A stretch of 64,000 nt of DNA from Chitinophagaceae bacterium (GTDB taxonomy: Bacteria > Bacteroidota > Bacteroidia > Chitinophagales > Chitinophagaceae): positions 1-64,000 of the forward strand of contig CANGEW010000002.1 in NCBI GenBank assembly GCA_947452965.1. Reading direction: 5' to 3'. A program made the translations under genes and the position numbers. The notes beneath the pieces are model-generated. The model was not told where the DNA came from, ran no database searches, and worked only from the letters and a program-made list of their open reading frames with translations. The first letter of the stretch is position 1; each line of letters starts with the position of its first letter. Shown in pieces: positions 28,301 to 37,219 of this stretch.

Positions 28301-28491
28301 GTTATTCATTACCCAAAAAATACACTAAAGGTACTTTTTCTGGGGTGCAGGTATATGTAAACGTTGATAATGTTTATTTATTTACGGCAAAAAAAGGAAT
28401 GGACCCTCAAAATTCATTAGCGGGTTTATCTGATGCAAATTATACTCCCTATAGGACCTTTACTCTAGGAACAACCATTAACTTAAGATAG
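25366..28491 (+). CDS. SusC/RagA-family TonB-linked outer membrane transporter (system 1)
   Basis: This 1041-residue TonB-dependent outer-membrane barrel is the SusC partner of the following SusD. A signal peptide (through about SLFAQ) precedes a carboxypeptidase-D-regulatory-like beta-sandwich (ITGKVTDANGKPLENVSVV). The plug domain comes next, with the SusC signature PLYVVNGVPYDG and IESVTVLKDAAAAALYGSRAANG about residues 180-225. The rest is barrel, ending in a C-terminal beta-strand (FTLGTTINLR). SusC-SusD pairs bind and import oligosaccharides or peptides. Two start codons, 25366 and 25372, are possible. No glycoside hydrolase, sulfatase or sigma/anti-sigma gene is adjacent, so the substrate is open. 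Confidence 0.96.
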   Translation: MYMRKVVLTLLVTLFASLSLFAQKKITGKVTDANGKPLENVSVVIKGTKEGTTTNAEGVFTISVSDNSKSLEFSIVGMEPKEVSVNSKSFNVSLQPKSQDLTDVVVTVPYGTVKKKAFTGAENTITSASLQKQQVTSVTKALEGLIPGITATNGGGQPGEGAKIRVRGFGSINASSAPLYVVNGVPYDGNIEAISNDDIESVTVLKDAAAAALYGSRAANGVIMITTKKGKKGKAQVTVSARYGYMERGIPEYDRVDTKRYYELYWESKKNQYIAQNIANPGARASADLIDGSLIYNCYNVPNASLVDPVTGKLNDTAKLRWSDSWADELFHQAKRTSISLNISGATDATDYFLSAGYLNEEGIVKNSGYKRYTFRVSTNTTANSWLNVGIDLDGAMTKQNYLNESGSASNPFSFSRGIAPIYPVFERDPATGQLVYKDGQKVYDYGEGNMGARPYLAKMNPVGTIDLDVNSQDIYNGNVNAFAEIKFLKNFTFKTSIGTTLTSYFYTEYLNNLYGDAAPSGPDDLGGSSTKTSYENLSMTANQVLSWNKEINNDHSVRLLLGHENYSNRFMALSATGEKFLFSGMTELDNAQSITSASSSVDNNTIESYFANFNYDYNQKYLFSASYRTDGSSKFDPSVRWGKFYSVGFGWRLSQEPMIRENFKFINDLKVRASYGEQGNEALGLLYQYRNYWNASLGIYQAPSRPSNPDLKWEKNGVTNYGLDFSLFKRRLSGTIEWYNKQSDNLLFDVPLAPSSGFKSVYQNIGSMCNTGYEIQLGYNAIMKKNFNWRVDLNLSHFDNVITKLPPGQAVNGIVTSAFKRMEGHSIYDFWLHEYAGVDQQTGDALYYVDVKDAAGNVTGRTVTNSYSKASFYYKGSAIPKFSGGFTNSFNYKGFDLSVLMTFSYGGLFLDGNYASLMHSGEQAGTAWSTDIEGRWQKPGDITTIPRLQNEIADNTGGLSTRWLVDGSWLNIKNITLSYSLPKKYTKGTFSGVQVYVNVDNVYLFTAKKGMDPQNSLAGLSDANYTPYRTFTLGTTINLR

Positions 28492-28548
28492 ATTCGTTAT
28501 TTGAAACATAGATATTATTTGATAATAAACAACTTAATAATAAAAAAA

Positions 28549-30087
28549 ATGAAAAGAATTTATTTACTCCTGTTGAGTGCATTGTTTTTAACAATCGTTT
28601 CTTGTAGAAAAAATTATCTTGAAACTTATTCATCAACTGCGGTAACACAACAGCAAATTTTTGCTCAAATTGCCACAATTAAAAATTCTTTAATTGGGAC
28701 AGGCAAGGAACTATTTGCTTTCTCTCCTAGTGGCAGTGGTAGACATGATGACTATGGTCAAAAATCTATCGATTTGCAAATGGATGTAATGGGAAATGAT
28801 ATGGTAATTCATGCGCAAGGATATGGTTGGTATAATAGAGTATATCAATATACATCTTGGGCTACACCTGCAGATGGTGCTATATCTTCTAATGTCTGGT
28901 ATTATTATTACGATATTGTAAAGCAAGCAAATCAACTTTTGTCAGTTATTGACGGCGTAGCTGATGCTACTGCAGAAGACAAGGCAAAAGTGAAGGGTCA
29001 ATTGCTTGGATATAGAGCCTATTGCTACTATTTTTTAATTAACTTGTGGCAACAAACCTACAAAGGACATGAAGATTTTCCTGGTGTGCCATTATATACT
29101 GGAGGCGAATTAGAGCCAAAAGGAAGAGGTACTGTTAAACAAGTATACAACCAAATTATTCAAGATTTATCAACTGCAGAAACATTGTTAGATGGCCAAA
29201 GTCGCGCAGATGTTACTGAAATTAATGTTGATGTGATAAGAGGATTTAGAGCAAGGGTAGCCTTGTTGATGGAAGATTGGCCAACTGCAGCTCAGTATGC
29301 AAATTTAGCCCGTCAAGGTTACACATTGATAAACGGAAATGATATTGACCCCGTAAATAACACAACTCTTTTCTCTTCAATTGCTACACCAGAATGGATG
29401 TGGGGAGCTTACATTCCTGAAGTGGACGCTACTTATTATGCATCATTTTTCTCTCATGTGGATATTATGACGGGTGGTTATGCTTCATTAGGTGGACAAA
29501 AGAAAATTACAAAAGTTCTATATGATTCAATTCCTGATTCAGATAGAAGAAAATTATGGTGGACTGCACCTGGTACTTGGGTTTCTAACGGAGCAGATCC
29601 TAATGATCCTAATGTTGACTACAACCAAGTTAAACATGAAGCAGCTGATCCTAATACTTGGGCATCTGACTACTTATTTATGCGAGCGTCAGAAATGTAT
29701 CTTATTGAAGCAGAGGCAGAAGCTCGCCAAGGACATGATGCAGTTGCTCAAAATGTAATGAGAGATTTGATCGCATCTTCAAATAGAAATCCAAGTTATG
29801 ATCCTACAATATACTCAGGTCAGGATTTAATCAACCATATTTTATTACAAAGAAGAATAGAGTTATGGGGCGAAGGATTTTCTTTAATCGATATCAAACG
29901 TACTCATACTGGGTTACAAAGACCACAAGGTCCTGAAAATCATTGGGGTTTAAATTGTACAGGTAAAACAAATTATAATCCAATTCTTTTCAACACAAGT
30001 GATGCAGACCCAAGATTCTTAATGAGAATACCTCAAAAAGAATTAGATAATAATACATCTATGACTGCTAATGATCAAAACCCATAA
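28549..30087 (+). CDS. SusD/RagB-family surface lipoprotein (system 1)
   Basis: This is the lipid-anchored lid protein that works with the preceding SusC to capture ligand at the cell surface. The start at 28549 (MKRIYLLLLSALFLTIVSC) gives a clean lipoprotein signal with the lipobox cysteine at residue 19; an upstream TTG frame extension from 28501 is unlikely. The body shows TPR-like SusD helices (KGQLLGYRAYCYYFLINLWQ). The C-terminal SusD region has RASEMYLIEAEAEARQG and ILLQRRIELWGEGFSLIDIKRT, both hallmark motifs. It is 57 bases downstream of susC and 47 bases upstream of a further lipoprotein gene, all one likely operon. Confidence 0.95.
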   Translation: MKRIYLLLLSALFLTIVSCRKNYLETYSSTAVTQQQIFAQIATIKNSLIGTGKELFAFSPSGSGRHDDYGQKSIDLQMDVMGNDMVIHAQGYGWYNRVYQYTSWATPADGAISSNVWYYYYDIVKQANQLLSVIDGVADATAEDKAKVKGQLLGYRAYCYYFLINLWQQTYKGHEDFPGVPLYTGGELEPKGRGTVKQVYNQIIQDLSTAETLLDGQSRADVTEINVDVIRGFRARVALLMEDWPTAAQYANLARQGYTLINGNDIDPVNNTTLFSSIATPEWMWGAYIPEVDATYYASFFSHVDIMTGGYASLGGQKKITKVLYDSIPDSDRRKLWWTAPGTWVSNGADPNDPNVDYNQVKHEAADPNTWASDYLFMRASEMYLIEAEAEARQGHDAVAQNVMRDLIASSNRNPSYDPTIYSGQDLINHILLQRRIELWGEGFSLIDIKRTHTGLQRPQGPENHWGLNCTGKTNYNPILFNTSDADPRFLMRIPQKELDNNTSMTANDQNP

Positions 30088-30134
30088 TCAATATTAAGTT
30101 TACAATAGAAAACAAACCAACTAAATAAGGAACT

Positions 30135-30998
30135 ATGCGCATTTTAAAATTATTAGCAATTGCCTCTGTGTTATTTGCCGCATGTAAAAATAACAACTAC
30201 ATAGTGGATCAAGACGTGAGAGTCCCTTCATATGCACGTTTTATGAAGTCAGACACTCCAAGAATGGTAGTTGCAAAACTAACGCCTACTCAAATTTACA
30301 TTCCGTTTTCCATTACAGGCGTTTCAAGTACTAACAAAGATGTTATGTTTACTTCTTCTTCAAGATCGGCTGTTTATGGTGCGCAGTATACATTTCCACA
30401 AACACATACCGTTGCAGCAGGGAATTTGGTTGATAGTATTCCATTTTCTGGAGATTATAACGCTTTTACAGATCCAAGCAACTCAGATACTGTAAAAATT
30501 ACTATTTCAAATCAGGGAAGCATTCCTGGTTGTGCTATGAATAATACCTACAACGTAATACTTTCAAGAGCTTGCACATCTTCTGATACAGCCGATTTCC
30601 ATTATATTAATGGTTCTTATCCTAAAGTATCCGAAGTGAAAAATGTTACATCCATTGATCCTATTTCGTATACTAGCCCCGTTACTATCTCTAACTATAC
30701 AAGATTTGGCTTAGATTCTGCATCTTTTACTTTGACAAATTTTTTGAATAAAGGAATTGTTTTGACTGTAAAAATGAAAGTATCCAATCGTTATTTGAAA
30801 GTAGTACCTAGAACTTATGATGATGTAGCTGAAGGTTATACATATGAAATCAGATCAACAAATTTTACGAGAACATTTGATGTATGTGCTGGTACAGCAA
30901 ACCTTCCAGTTCAAGTACGCAAATATCCTATTGGAACCACACCTTCTCCAACTTGGCCGAGCAGCAAAGAGTATGAAATTTTAATTTCAAAACATTAA
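30135..30998 (+). CDS. Surface lipoprotein accessory to SusCD system 1
   Basis: This 287-residue predicted lipoprotein has a signal peptide ending at lipobox LFAAC (Cys17). The mature part is beta-rich, with an Ig-like or Calx-beta-like first half. Its pattern AVYGAQYTFPQTHTVAAG followed by DTVKITISNQGSIPGC resembles DUF1735/DUF4843-type domains seen behind SusD genes. The second half is of unknown fold. Its position right after susD, before the terminator, is that of SusE/SusF-type surface glycan-binding proteins, so a role in ligand capture is likely. Sequence alone does not show the ligand. Confidence 0.72.
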   Translation: MRILKLLAIASVLFAACKNNNYIVDQDVRVPSYARFMKSDTPRMVVAKLTPTQIYIPFSITGVSSTNKDVMFTSSSRSAVYGAQYTFPQTHTVAAGNLVDSIPFSGDYNAFTDPSNSDTVKITISNQGSIPGCAMNNTYNVILSRACTSSDTADFHYINGSYPKVSEVKNVTSIDPISYTSPVTISNYTRFGLDSASFTLTNFLNKGIVLTVKMKVSNRYLKVVPRTYDDVAEGYTYEIRSTNFTRTFDVCAGTANLPVQVRKYPIGTTPSPTWPSSKEYEILISKH

Positions 30999-31023
30999 TA
31001 ACACTCAGTAATAAATAAAGAAT

Positions 31024-31057
31024 AAAAAAGGGGATGATAATTATCATCCCCTTTTTT
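31024..31057. terminator. Perfect palindromic terminator between the two SusCD systems
   Basis: A perfect inverted repeat with 11-bp arms (GGGGATGATAA at 31030-31040 and its complement at 31041-31051) is flanked by A and T runs. It can work as a rho-independent terminator in either direction. It lies 25 bases after the accessory lipoprotein gene and about 80 bases before the second susC. Confidence 0.88.
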
Positions 31058-31137
31058 ATTAATTTTTTTTTTTGATTTGTTAAATAATCTTAAATTTACC
31101 TTACACTTTTTAAAGATTTATCATTTAATTAACTAGT

Positions 31138-34100
31138 ATGAAAAAAATTACACTTCTTTTGATTACTTTTCTTTGCAGTAACGTCTTGTTGTTCGCGCAA
31201 GTTGTTGTAAAAGGAAAGGTTACCAATGCTAAAGATGGACAACCTCTTTTAGGTATCACTGTAAAAGAAAAAGGTGGTGACAAAGCCGTTGCCACAAATG
31301 AAGATGGTACTTATTCAATCACAACAGACAATGCCAATGCTGTTCTTGAATTTTCAGGAGTTGGGTTTGGAAGTAAATCTGTAAAAGTTTCAGGTAATTT
31401 AGTAAATGTGGCACTTGAACAACAGGTAAAAAACATGGGAGAAGTTGTAGTAACCGCATTAGGTATATCTAGATCTAAAAATACGCTTCCGTTTTCAGTA
31501 CAAAAAGTTTCAGGTTCTGATGTCAATCAATCAAGAAACAGCAATTTCGTTGATAATCTTAGCGGTAAAGTTGCCGGTTTGGATATCAAACAAAATAATA
31601 CAATGGGTGGGTCTACCAATGTTGTATTAAGAGGTAATAAATCATTAACAGGAAATAACCAAGCTTTATTTGTTGTAGATGGTCAACCATTTGATAATTC
31701 AACAAAAAACTCTGCATATCAAGCTCGTGGCGGTGGTGGATATGATTTTGGTAGCGGAGCTGCTGACATCAACCCTGATGATATTGAAAGTGTTACAGTA
31801 TTGAAAGGTGCTGCAGCATCAGCATTATATGGTTCAAGAGGAAGTAATGGAGCTATTTTAATCACAACCAAAAAAGGTAAAAAAGGTTTAGGTATTACAA
31901 TAAACTCTGGAGTTACAGTAAGTTCTATTGATAAAACCACTTTCCCAACCTACCAAAAAGAATATGGAGCAGGCTACGGTCCTGTTTCTGGCGGAGCAGA
32001 TGCCTATTTCGATTTGTATGACATTGATGGAGATGGTATTGATGATTCTGTTGTTCATACCTATGATGACGCTTCTTGGGGCCCTGCATTTAATCCTAAT
32101 CAATATGTGTATCAATGGGACGCGTTTGATGTAAATTCACCTAATTATGGAAAGAAAACACCTTGGGTAGCAGGGAAAAACGATCCAAGTAGTTTCTTTG
32201 AAACCCCTGTTTCTTACAATACAAGTATTTTTCTTGAAACGGGAAATGATAAAGGAACATTAAGTTTAGGATATACTCGTAACAATGAGAATGGTGTATT
32301 GCCCAATAGCAACATTACAAAGGACTTACTGAATTTTTCTACAACCTATAAATTGAATGATCAATTAACAGCAGGAGCTTCTGCTAATTATTCTTCTATT
32401 AATGGATTAGGGCGTTACGGAACAGGTTATGACGGAGATAATGGATTAAATCTGATGACAACATTCAGACAATGGTGGCAGATGAATGTGGATGTAAAAG
32501 ATTTAAAAAATGCTTATTTCGCTCACAACCAAAATGTAACATGGAATATGTCTTCACCTACAGACGGTGCATTACAACCAGAATTTTGGGATAATCCCTA
32601 TTTTGTTCGCTACCAAAATTTTGAAACAGATAGCAGAGATAGATATTTTGGAAACATTTATTTGAATTACAAACCTTATTCCTGGTTAAATTTACTCGGA
32701 AGAGTATCAATGGATAACTATACTGATTTATTGGAAGAGAGAAGAAATGTGGGTAGTGTTGGGGTTCCTTATTATAGAAGATATGGAAGCCAATTCCAAG
32801 AAACAAACTATGATTTCTTGGCTAATGCAGAATGGGATTTAAATAATGATCTAAATGTAAAAGCTTTATTAGGTTCTAATACTAGAATTCAATCTTCTTC
32901 CAGTATTGATGCAATTACAAACGGTGGATTAGGATTAGAAGGTTTATATACGTTAGCTAATTCAATCAATACTCCAGAACCAGCAACTCAATTTCAAGGA
33001 ACAAAGAGGGTTGAAGGTTTTTTTGGAGGCGCTACGCTAACTTATAAAAACACCTATATCTTGGATGCAACCTTGAGAAGAGATCGTTCTTCTACATTAC
33101 CTGCTGATCATAATTTCTATTATTATCCTTCACTTTCTGCAGGATTTGTCTTCTCTCAATTAATGTCCGATTTTACTGAATTGAGTTATGGTAAATTAAG
33201 ATTGAATTATGCAGAAGTTGGTGGAGACGCTCCTTTGTATTCTGTAAAAGATAATTATGTAACAGATAATTCAACTTCATTTAACGGAACGGCTTTGTTT
33301 TCAGTTTCCGGAACCAAAAACAATCCTAATTTAAAATCAGAAACAACCAAGAGTATAGAAGGCGGATTGGAAATGTCATTTTTTAATTCAAGAGTAGGAT
33401 TTGATTTGACTTTATATTCTGCAAAAACAGTGGATCAAATATTGCCTGTGACAGTTTCAACTGCAACAGGGTACTCAAGAAAATATGTAAATTCAGGTAC
33501 AGTTAGTAACACGGGTATTGAATTGGCATTATACGCTACTCCTATTAAATCAGATAATTTTAAATGGGATATCAATCTAAACTACACTCAAAATAAAAGC
33601 CTAGTTGAAGAATTATATAATGGGGTAGATAATATTGTTTTGGGTTCATTCCAAGGTGGTGTTACATTGAATGCGAGTGTTAATGAACCTTATGGAACCA
33701 TTCATGGTACAGACTTTATTTATACCAATGGCCAACGCACCATTGACGAAAATGGAGAGTATTTACAAACTGGAACTAATAACAACACATTAGGAGATAT
33801 TAACCCAGATTGGATGGCGGGTATCACAAATAAATTTACTTATAAAAATCTTTCTTTAAGTTTTTTAATTGACATCAAACATGGCGGTTCTGTTTTTTCA
33901 ACAGATATGTATTATGGTTTGGCAGAAGGCTTATATGCTGAAACAGCTGGATTAAATGATTTAGGTAATCCAATCAGAAATTCAATAGATGACGGTGGTG
34001 GTATTATCAGACCTGGTGTATATGCTGATGGTACACCTAATACAACTAGAGTAGATGTTACAGATTATGGAGTATTTGATAGTTATGTTTCAGCTCCAGA

Positions 34101-34371
34101 CAAAAGATTTGTATACGATGCTAGTTATATCAAATTAAGAGAACTTTCAATTGGATATACAGTACCAATGAAAAAATTTGGTGATAAATTCAATAAATAC
34201 ATTAAAGGAATTGAATTATCCTTAGTAGGAAGAAACTTAGCGATTTTACAAAAAAATCTACCATATGCTGATCCTGAAGACAGCTTCGGTGCTGGTAATC
34301 TACAAGGTGTTCAGTGTGGTAGTTACCCTACTGTAAGAACTATCGGGTTTAATGTAAAAATCAAAATCTAA
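31138..34371 (+). CDS. SusC/RagA-family TonB-linked outer membrane transporter (system 2)
   Basis: This 1077-residue SusC homologue has a signal peptide (to about LLFAQ), a CarboxypepD_reg-like domain (VVKGKVTNAKDGQPLLGITVKE), and a plug. The plug has ALFVVDGQPFDNSTKNS and IESVTVLKGAAASALYGSRG. The large barrel ends in TIGFNVKIKI. It differs markedly from the first SusC in sequence, with a glycine-rich insertion RGGGGYDFGSGAADI in the plug, so the two are not a recent duplication. A DxDxDG-like acidic loop (YDIDGDGIDDS near residue 300) could bind calcium. A SusD-like gene follows after 20 bases. The substrate is unknown. Confidence 0.96.
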   Translation: MKKITLLLITFLCSNVLLFAQVVVKGKVTNAKDGQPLLGITVKEKGGDKAVATNEDGTYSITTDNANAVLEFSGVGFGSKSVKVSGNLVNVALEQQVKNMGEVVVTALGISRSKNTLPFSVQKVSGSDVNQSRNSNFVDNLSGKVAGLDIKQNNTMGGSTNVVLRGNKSLTGNNQALFVVDGQPFDNSTKNSAYQARGGGGYDFGSGAADINPDDIESVTVLKGAAASALYGSRGSNGAILITTKKGKKGLGITINSGVTVSSIDKTTFPTYQKEYGAGYGPVSGGADAYFDLYDIDGDGIDDSVVHTYDDASWGPAFNPNQYVYQWDAFDVNSPNYGKKTPWVAGKNDPSSFFETPVSYNTSIFLETGNDKGTLSLGYTRNNENGVLPNSNITKDLLNFSTTYKLNDQLTAGASANYSSINGLGRYGTGYDGDNGLNLMTTFRQWWQMNVDVKDLKNAYFAHNQNVTWNMSSPTDGALQPEFWDNPYFVRYQNFETDSRDRYFGNIYLNYKPYSWLNLLGRVSMDNYTDLLEERRNVGSVGVPYYRRYGSQFQETNYDFLANAEWDLNNDLNVKALLGSNTRIQSSSSIDAITNGGLGLEGLYTLANSINTPEPATQFQGTKRVEGFFGGATLTYKNTYILDATLRRDRSSTLPADHNFYYYPSLSAGFVFSQLMSDFTELSYGKLRLNYAEVGGDAPLYSVKDNYVTDNSTSFNGTALFSVSGTKNNPNLKSETTKSIEGGLEMSFFNSRVGFDLTLYSAKTVDQILPVTVSTATGYSRKYVNSGTVSNTGIELALYATPIKSDNFKWDINLNYTQNKSLVEELYNGVDNIVLGSFQGGVTLNASVNEPYGTIHGTDFIYTNGQRTIDENGEYLQTGTNNNTLGDINPDWMAGITNKFTYKNLSLSFLIDIKHGGSVFSTDMYYGLAEGLYAETAGLNDLGNPIRNSIDDGGGIIRPGVYADGTPNTTRVDVTDYGVFDSYVSAPDKRFVYDASYIKLRELSIGYTVPMKKFGDKFNKYIKGIELSLVGRNLAILQKNLPYADPEDSFGAGNLQGVQCGSYPTVRTIGFNVKIKI

Positions 34372-34391
34372 TTAAATTAAATCGAACGTAT

Positions 34392-35861
34392 ATGAAACAA
34401 TTACTTTCCATAATCGCTATTACATCTTCTTTATTTTTTATTTCATGTAAAAAAGACATAGCGAGCCTTAATACCAATCCAATTAATCCTGAAACGGTAT
34501 CATCACAATCGTTGTTTGCAAACGCAACTCTAAATTTGTCAAATGTAATGGCTAGTACTAACGTTAATAATAATAACTTTAGACTATGGAACCAATATTG
34601 GACAGAAACCATATATAGAGATGAAACCCGTTATAATATTAACGGAAGATCAATTTCTGATCGTTGGTGGGCTACTTTTTACAGAGATATTATCAAAGAT
34701 TTAGACGAAGCATCTAAAACTGCTTCAACTGAAACCGTACAGCATTCTGCAGCAGAAATTAAAAACAGAAAAGCACTCAATGAAATTCTTACTGTGTATT
34801 CTTATTACACATTAATAACAACTTTCGGGGATGTGCCATATACAGAAGCGCTCGATATCAATAATACCCAACCTAAATATGACGTAGCTGCTTTTATTTT
34901 TGACAAAATTAGAGTACGATTAGACGCTGCCATTGCAAATATTGATACACAAAGTGAAGGATATGGTTCTAATGATTTATTGTTAGGTGGAGATATGGAT
35001 ATGTGGAAAATGTTTGCCTACAGCTTAAAAATGAGAATGGGTATGCTTGTTGCGGATGTTAGTCCTTCTGTAGCACAAGCTATGGTTTCAGATGCAGCTG
35101 ATAAAGTTATTTCAAGTAATGACGAAAATATCTCATTTAGTTATTTGGCTGCCCCTCCCAATACAAATCCAGTTTGGGAAGATTTAATTCAAAGTGGAAG
35201 ACACGATTTTATCGCTACTAAGCCCTTTATCGATACATTAAATGGATTATCAGACCCAAGGTTACCAATACTATTTACAAAAAATTCAGGCGGCATCTAT
35301 AAAGGACAGACCCCAGGTAGATCTGCTAGCTTTTCAGCATATTCAGGCCCTTCTGAAGTGATTTCAGATCCAATGGCAAAACATACGTTCTTTAGCTATG
35401 CAGAAATGGAATTCTTAAAAGCAGAAGCTGTTGAAAGAGGGTTTTTAAATGACAATACAGCACAACAACATTATAATAATGCTGTAGAGGCTAGTTTATT
35501 GGAGTGGGGATGTAGTGCTAGTGCCGTATCCGCTTACTTAGCAAATCCTAAGGTTAATTATAGCACGCCTGTTCCAGGAGGGTATAAACAAAAAATTGGA
35601 ATACAATCTTGGATTGCTTTTTGTAACAGAGGTTATGACGGATTTACTCAATTGAGAAGATTAGATTATCCAAAGCTTTCAATTCCTTATGGTGTGCCAA
35701 ATATTGTAAATCCATATAAAGATGGAGAAACGCCGGGTGTCATCGTTAGAATGACATACCCAGTTCTTGAACAAAACGTAAATAAAGCAAACTATGATAA
35801 GGCAGTTAGTTCAATTGGTAACGATTGGATAACACAAAAATTATGGTTTGATGTGAATTAA
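34392..35861 (+). CDS. SusD-like surface lipoprotein (system 2)
   Basis: This 489-residue lipoprotein pairs with the preceding SusC. The lipobox is FFISC (Cys19). It belongs to the SusD-like_2 type, as shown by LNTNPINPETV right after the lipobox, NNFRLWNQYWTETIYRDETRYN, and the C-terminal IAFCNRGYDGFTQLRRLDYP. The SusD of system 1 is of the classical SusD_RagB type, so the two operons carry different SusD subfamilies. No accessory gene follows; a terminator comes 22 bases downstream. Confidence 0.94.
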   Translation: MKQLLSIIAITSSLFFISCKKDIASLNTNPINPETVSSQSLFANATLNLSNVMASTNVNNNNFRLWNQYWTETIYRDETRYNINGRSISDRWWATFYRDIIKDLDEASKTASTETVQHSAAEIKNRKALNEILTVYSYYTLITTFGDVPYTEALDINNTQPKYDVAAFIFDKIRVRLDAAIANIDTQSEGYGSNDLLLGGDMDMWKMFAYSLKMRMGMLVADVSPSVAQAMVSDAADKVISSNDENISFSYLAAPPNTNPVWEDLIQSGRHDFIATKPFIDTLNGLSDPRLPILFTKNSGGIYKGQTPGRSASFSAYSGPSEVISDPMAKHTFFSYAEMEFLKAEAVERGFLNDNTAQQHYNNAVEASLLEWGCSASAVSAYLANPKVNYSTPVPGGYKQKIGIQSWIAFCNRGYDGFTQLRRLDYPKLSIPYGVPNIVNPYKDGETPGVIVRMTYPVLEQNVNKANYDKAVSSIGNDWITQKLWFDVN

Positions 35862-35883
35862 TAATTCTGCATACGAGATTAAT

Positions 35884-35912
35884 AAAAAAACCACCAATTT
35901 GGTGGTTTTTTT
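35884..35912. terminator. Terminator after SusCD system 2, possibly bidirectional
   Basis: An A-run, then CCACC (35891-35895) paired with GGTGG (35901-35905) and a T-run, forms a hairpin that can read both ways. It serves the second susD and could also stop minus-strand transcripts from the TlpA-like gene. The rest of the 196-base gap to 36058 shows no gene. Confidence 0.82.
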
Positions 35913-36057
35913 ATGGGTATAATTAAGCTATTTAATTAACAACATGTCTTCTTTAGATATTCGTTAATACTCATCCATAAAGAAAAGGACTTCACCTTTT
36001 TTGTTAGGAAGGACACTTCTTTATTTCTACGATGTGTTGTTCTGTGTAAATCTATAG

Positions 36058-37212
36058 TTAGTGTAAAGTCTTTTTTAGAAAGGCACCTAAATCATCTTCT
36101 CTTAATTCTGTTGCAAGAATGATTCCTTTTGGATCAATTAATACATTATAAGGTATGCCATCAAAACCATATAAAGGAACTACCACAGAGTTCCATCCTT
36201 TTAAATCGCTTATGTGTTTCCAGGTTAAATGATCCTTATTGATCGCTTTTATCCATGCTGATTTGTCTTCATCTAATGAAACACCTAAAACCGTAAAGTT
36301 TTTATTTTTATAGGCGTTATATGCTGCCACAACATAAGGATTTTCGTGTCTGCATGGCCCGCACCAACTTGCCCAAAAATCAACTAATACATACTGTCCT
36401 CTTAATTGATGCAATGAAAATGGTTTTCCATCTGTATCTGTTAAAGTAAAATCAGGCGCTTCTTGACCTACCACAGGAGTGCCGCTGGCAGCAGGTTTTG
36501 TTTGATTGGGTTGAGAAGTCATTTTTTGATAAGTAGCTACCATGTCTTTAATGCCTTCATGATTTGGAAATCGAGTAAGAAGCTTATTAACGATAGGAGT
36601 TAATTGTTGTTGCTCTATATTTTTGGAATAACCCAATGCAAACATAGTAACTACAGGGTCTTTACAAGAATCAATAAATTGTAAAACAAAGTTTTTGTAT
36701 TTATTTTCTAGATTCTTTAAAGTGGCTTCTTCAATAGCAATGGCACTATCGTTATGCATCAGTTGTAAACCTTCTATATTCGAAGCTTTTTCTTTTAGAG
36801 ATTCAATGTTTGTAATTAAGGAGCTGGTGAGGTTTTTTAATAGAAGATTAGCAGGGGTACTTACATTAAATCCACTAATAGCAGGATCATTGGCATCTGC
36901 ATTTAATTGAATGTCATGCACATCATTGATTACAATAAATGCTTCTTTATTATTTTGAAATCTAACTCTGAACAAGCCTTCCTCAGTTGCTTTACCATGT
37001 AAGACCACTTTTCCATTTGTAATGTTTGCTGAGTCAATTACTTCTGGATTTTTATCTTTGAAAAATAGTTCTTCTAAATATACTTGCTGATTGGTAATGT
37101 TTTTAATATCACATTTAATTGTAAAATCTCCAGATTTATTTTTTTGTTGACAATTCGATAACAACAACATTGCAAGTGTGCAATACAGTAAGTTTTGTGT
37201 TTGTAATTTCAT
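36058..37212 (-). CDS. TlpA-like thiol-disulfide oxidoreductase lipoprotein
   Basis: This 384-residue protein has a lipoprotein signal (LLSNC, Cys21) and an N-terminal DUF4369-like beta domain (about residues 28-110). A helical linker follows, then a C-terminal AhpC/TSA-TlpA thioredoxin domain (about 247-384). The redox site is WCGPC with C284 and C287. Proteins of this build are frequent in Bacteroidetes and are thought to reduce or isomerise disulfides in the periplasm or at the outer membrane. The gene lies 7 bases downstream of gatB on the same strand, which suggests cotranscription with birA-gatB. Confidence 0.92.
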   Translation of the reverse strand: MKLQTQNLLYCTLAMLLLSNCQQKNKSGDFTIKCDIKNITNQQVYLEELFFKDKNPEVIDSANITNGKVVLHGKATEEGLFRVRFQNNKEAFIVINDVHDIQLNADANDPAISGFNVSTPANLLLKNLTSSLITNIESLKEKASNIEGLQLMHNDSAIAIEEATLKNLENKYKNFVLQFIDSCKDPVVTMFALGYSKNIEQQQLTPIVNKLLTRFPNHEGIKDMVATYQKMTSQPNQTKPAASGTPVVGQEAPDFTLTDTDGKPFSLHQLRGQYVLVDFWASWCGPCRHENPYVVAAYNAYKNKNFTVLGVSLDEDKSAWIKAINKDHLTWKHISDLKGWNSVVVPLYGFDGIPYNVLIDPKGIILATELREDDLGAFLKKTLH

Positions 37213-37219
37213 TGTCAGC

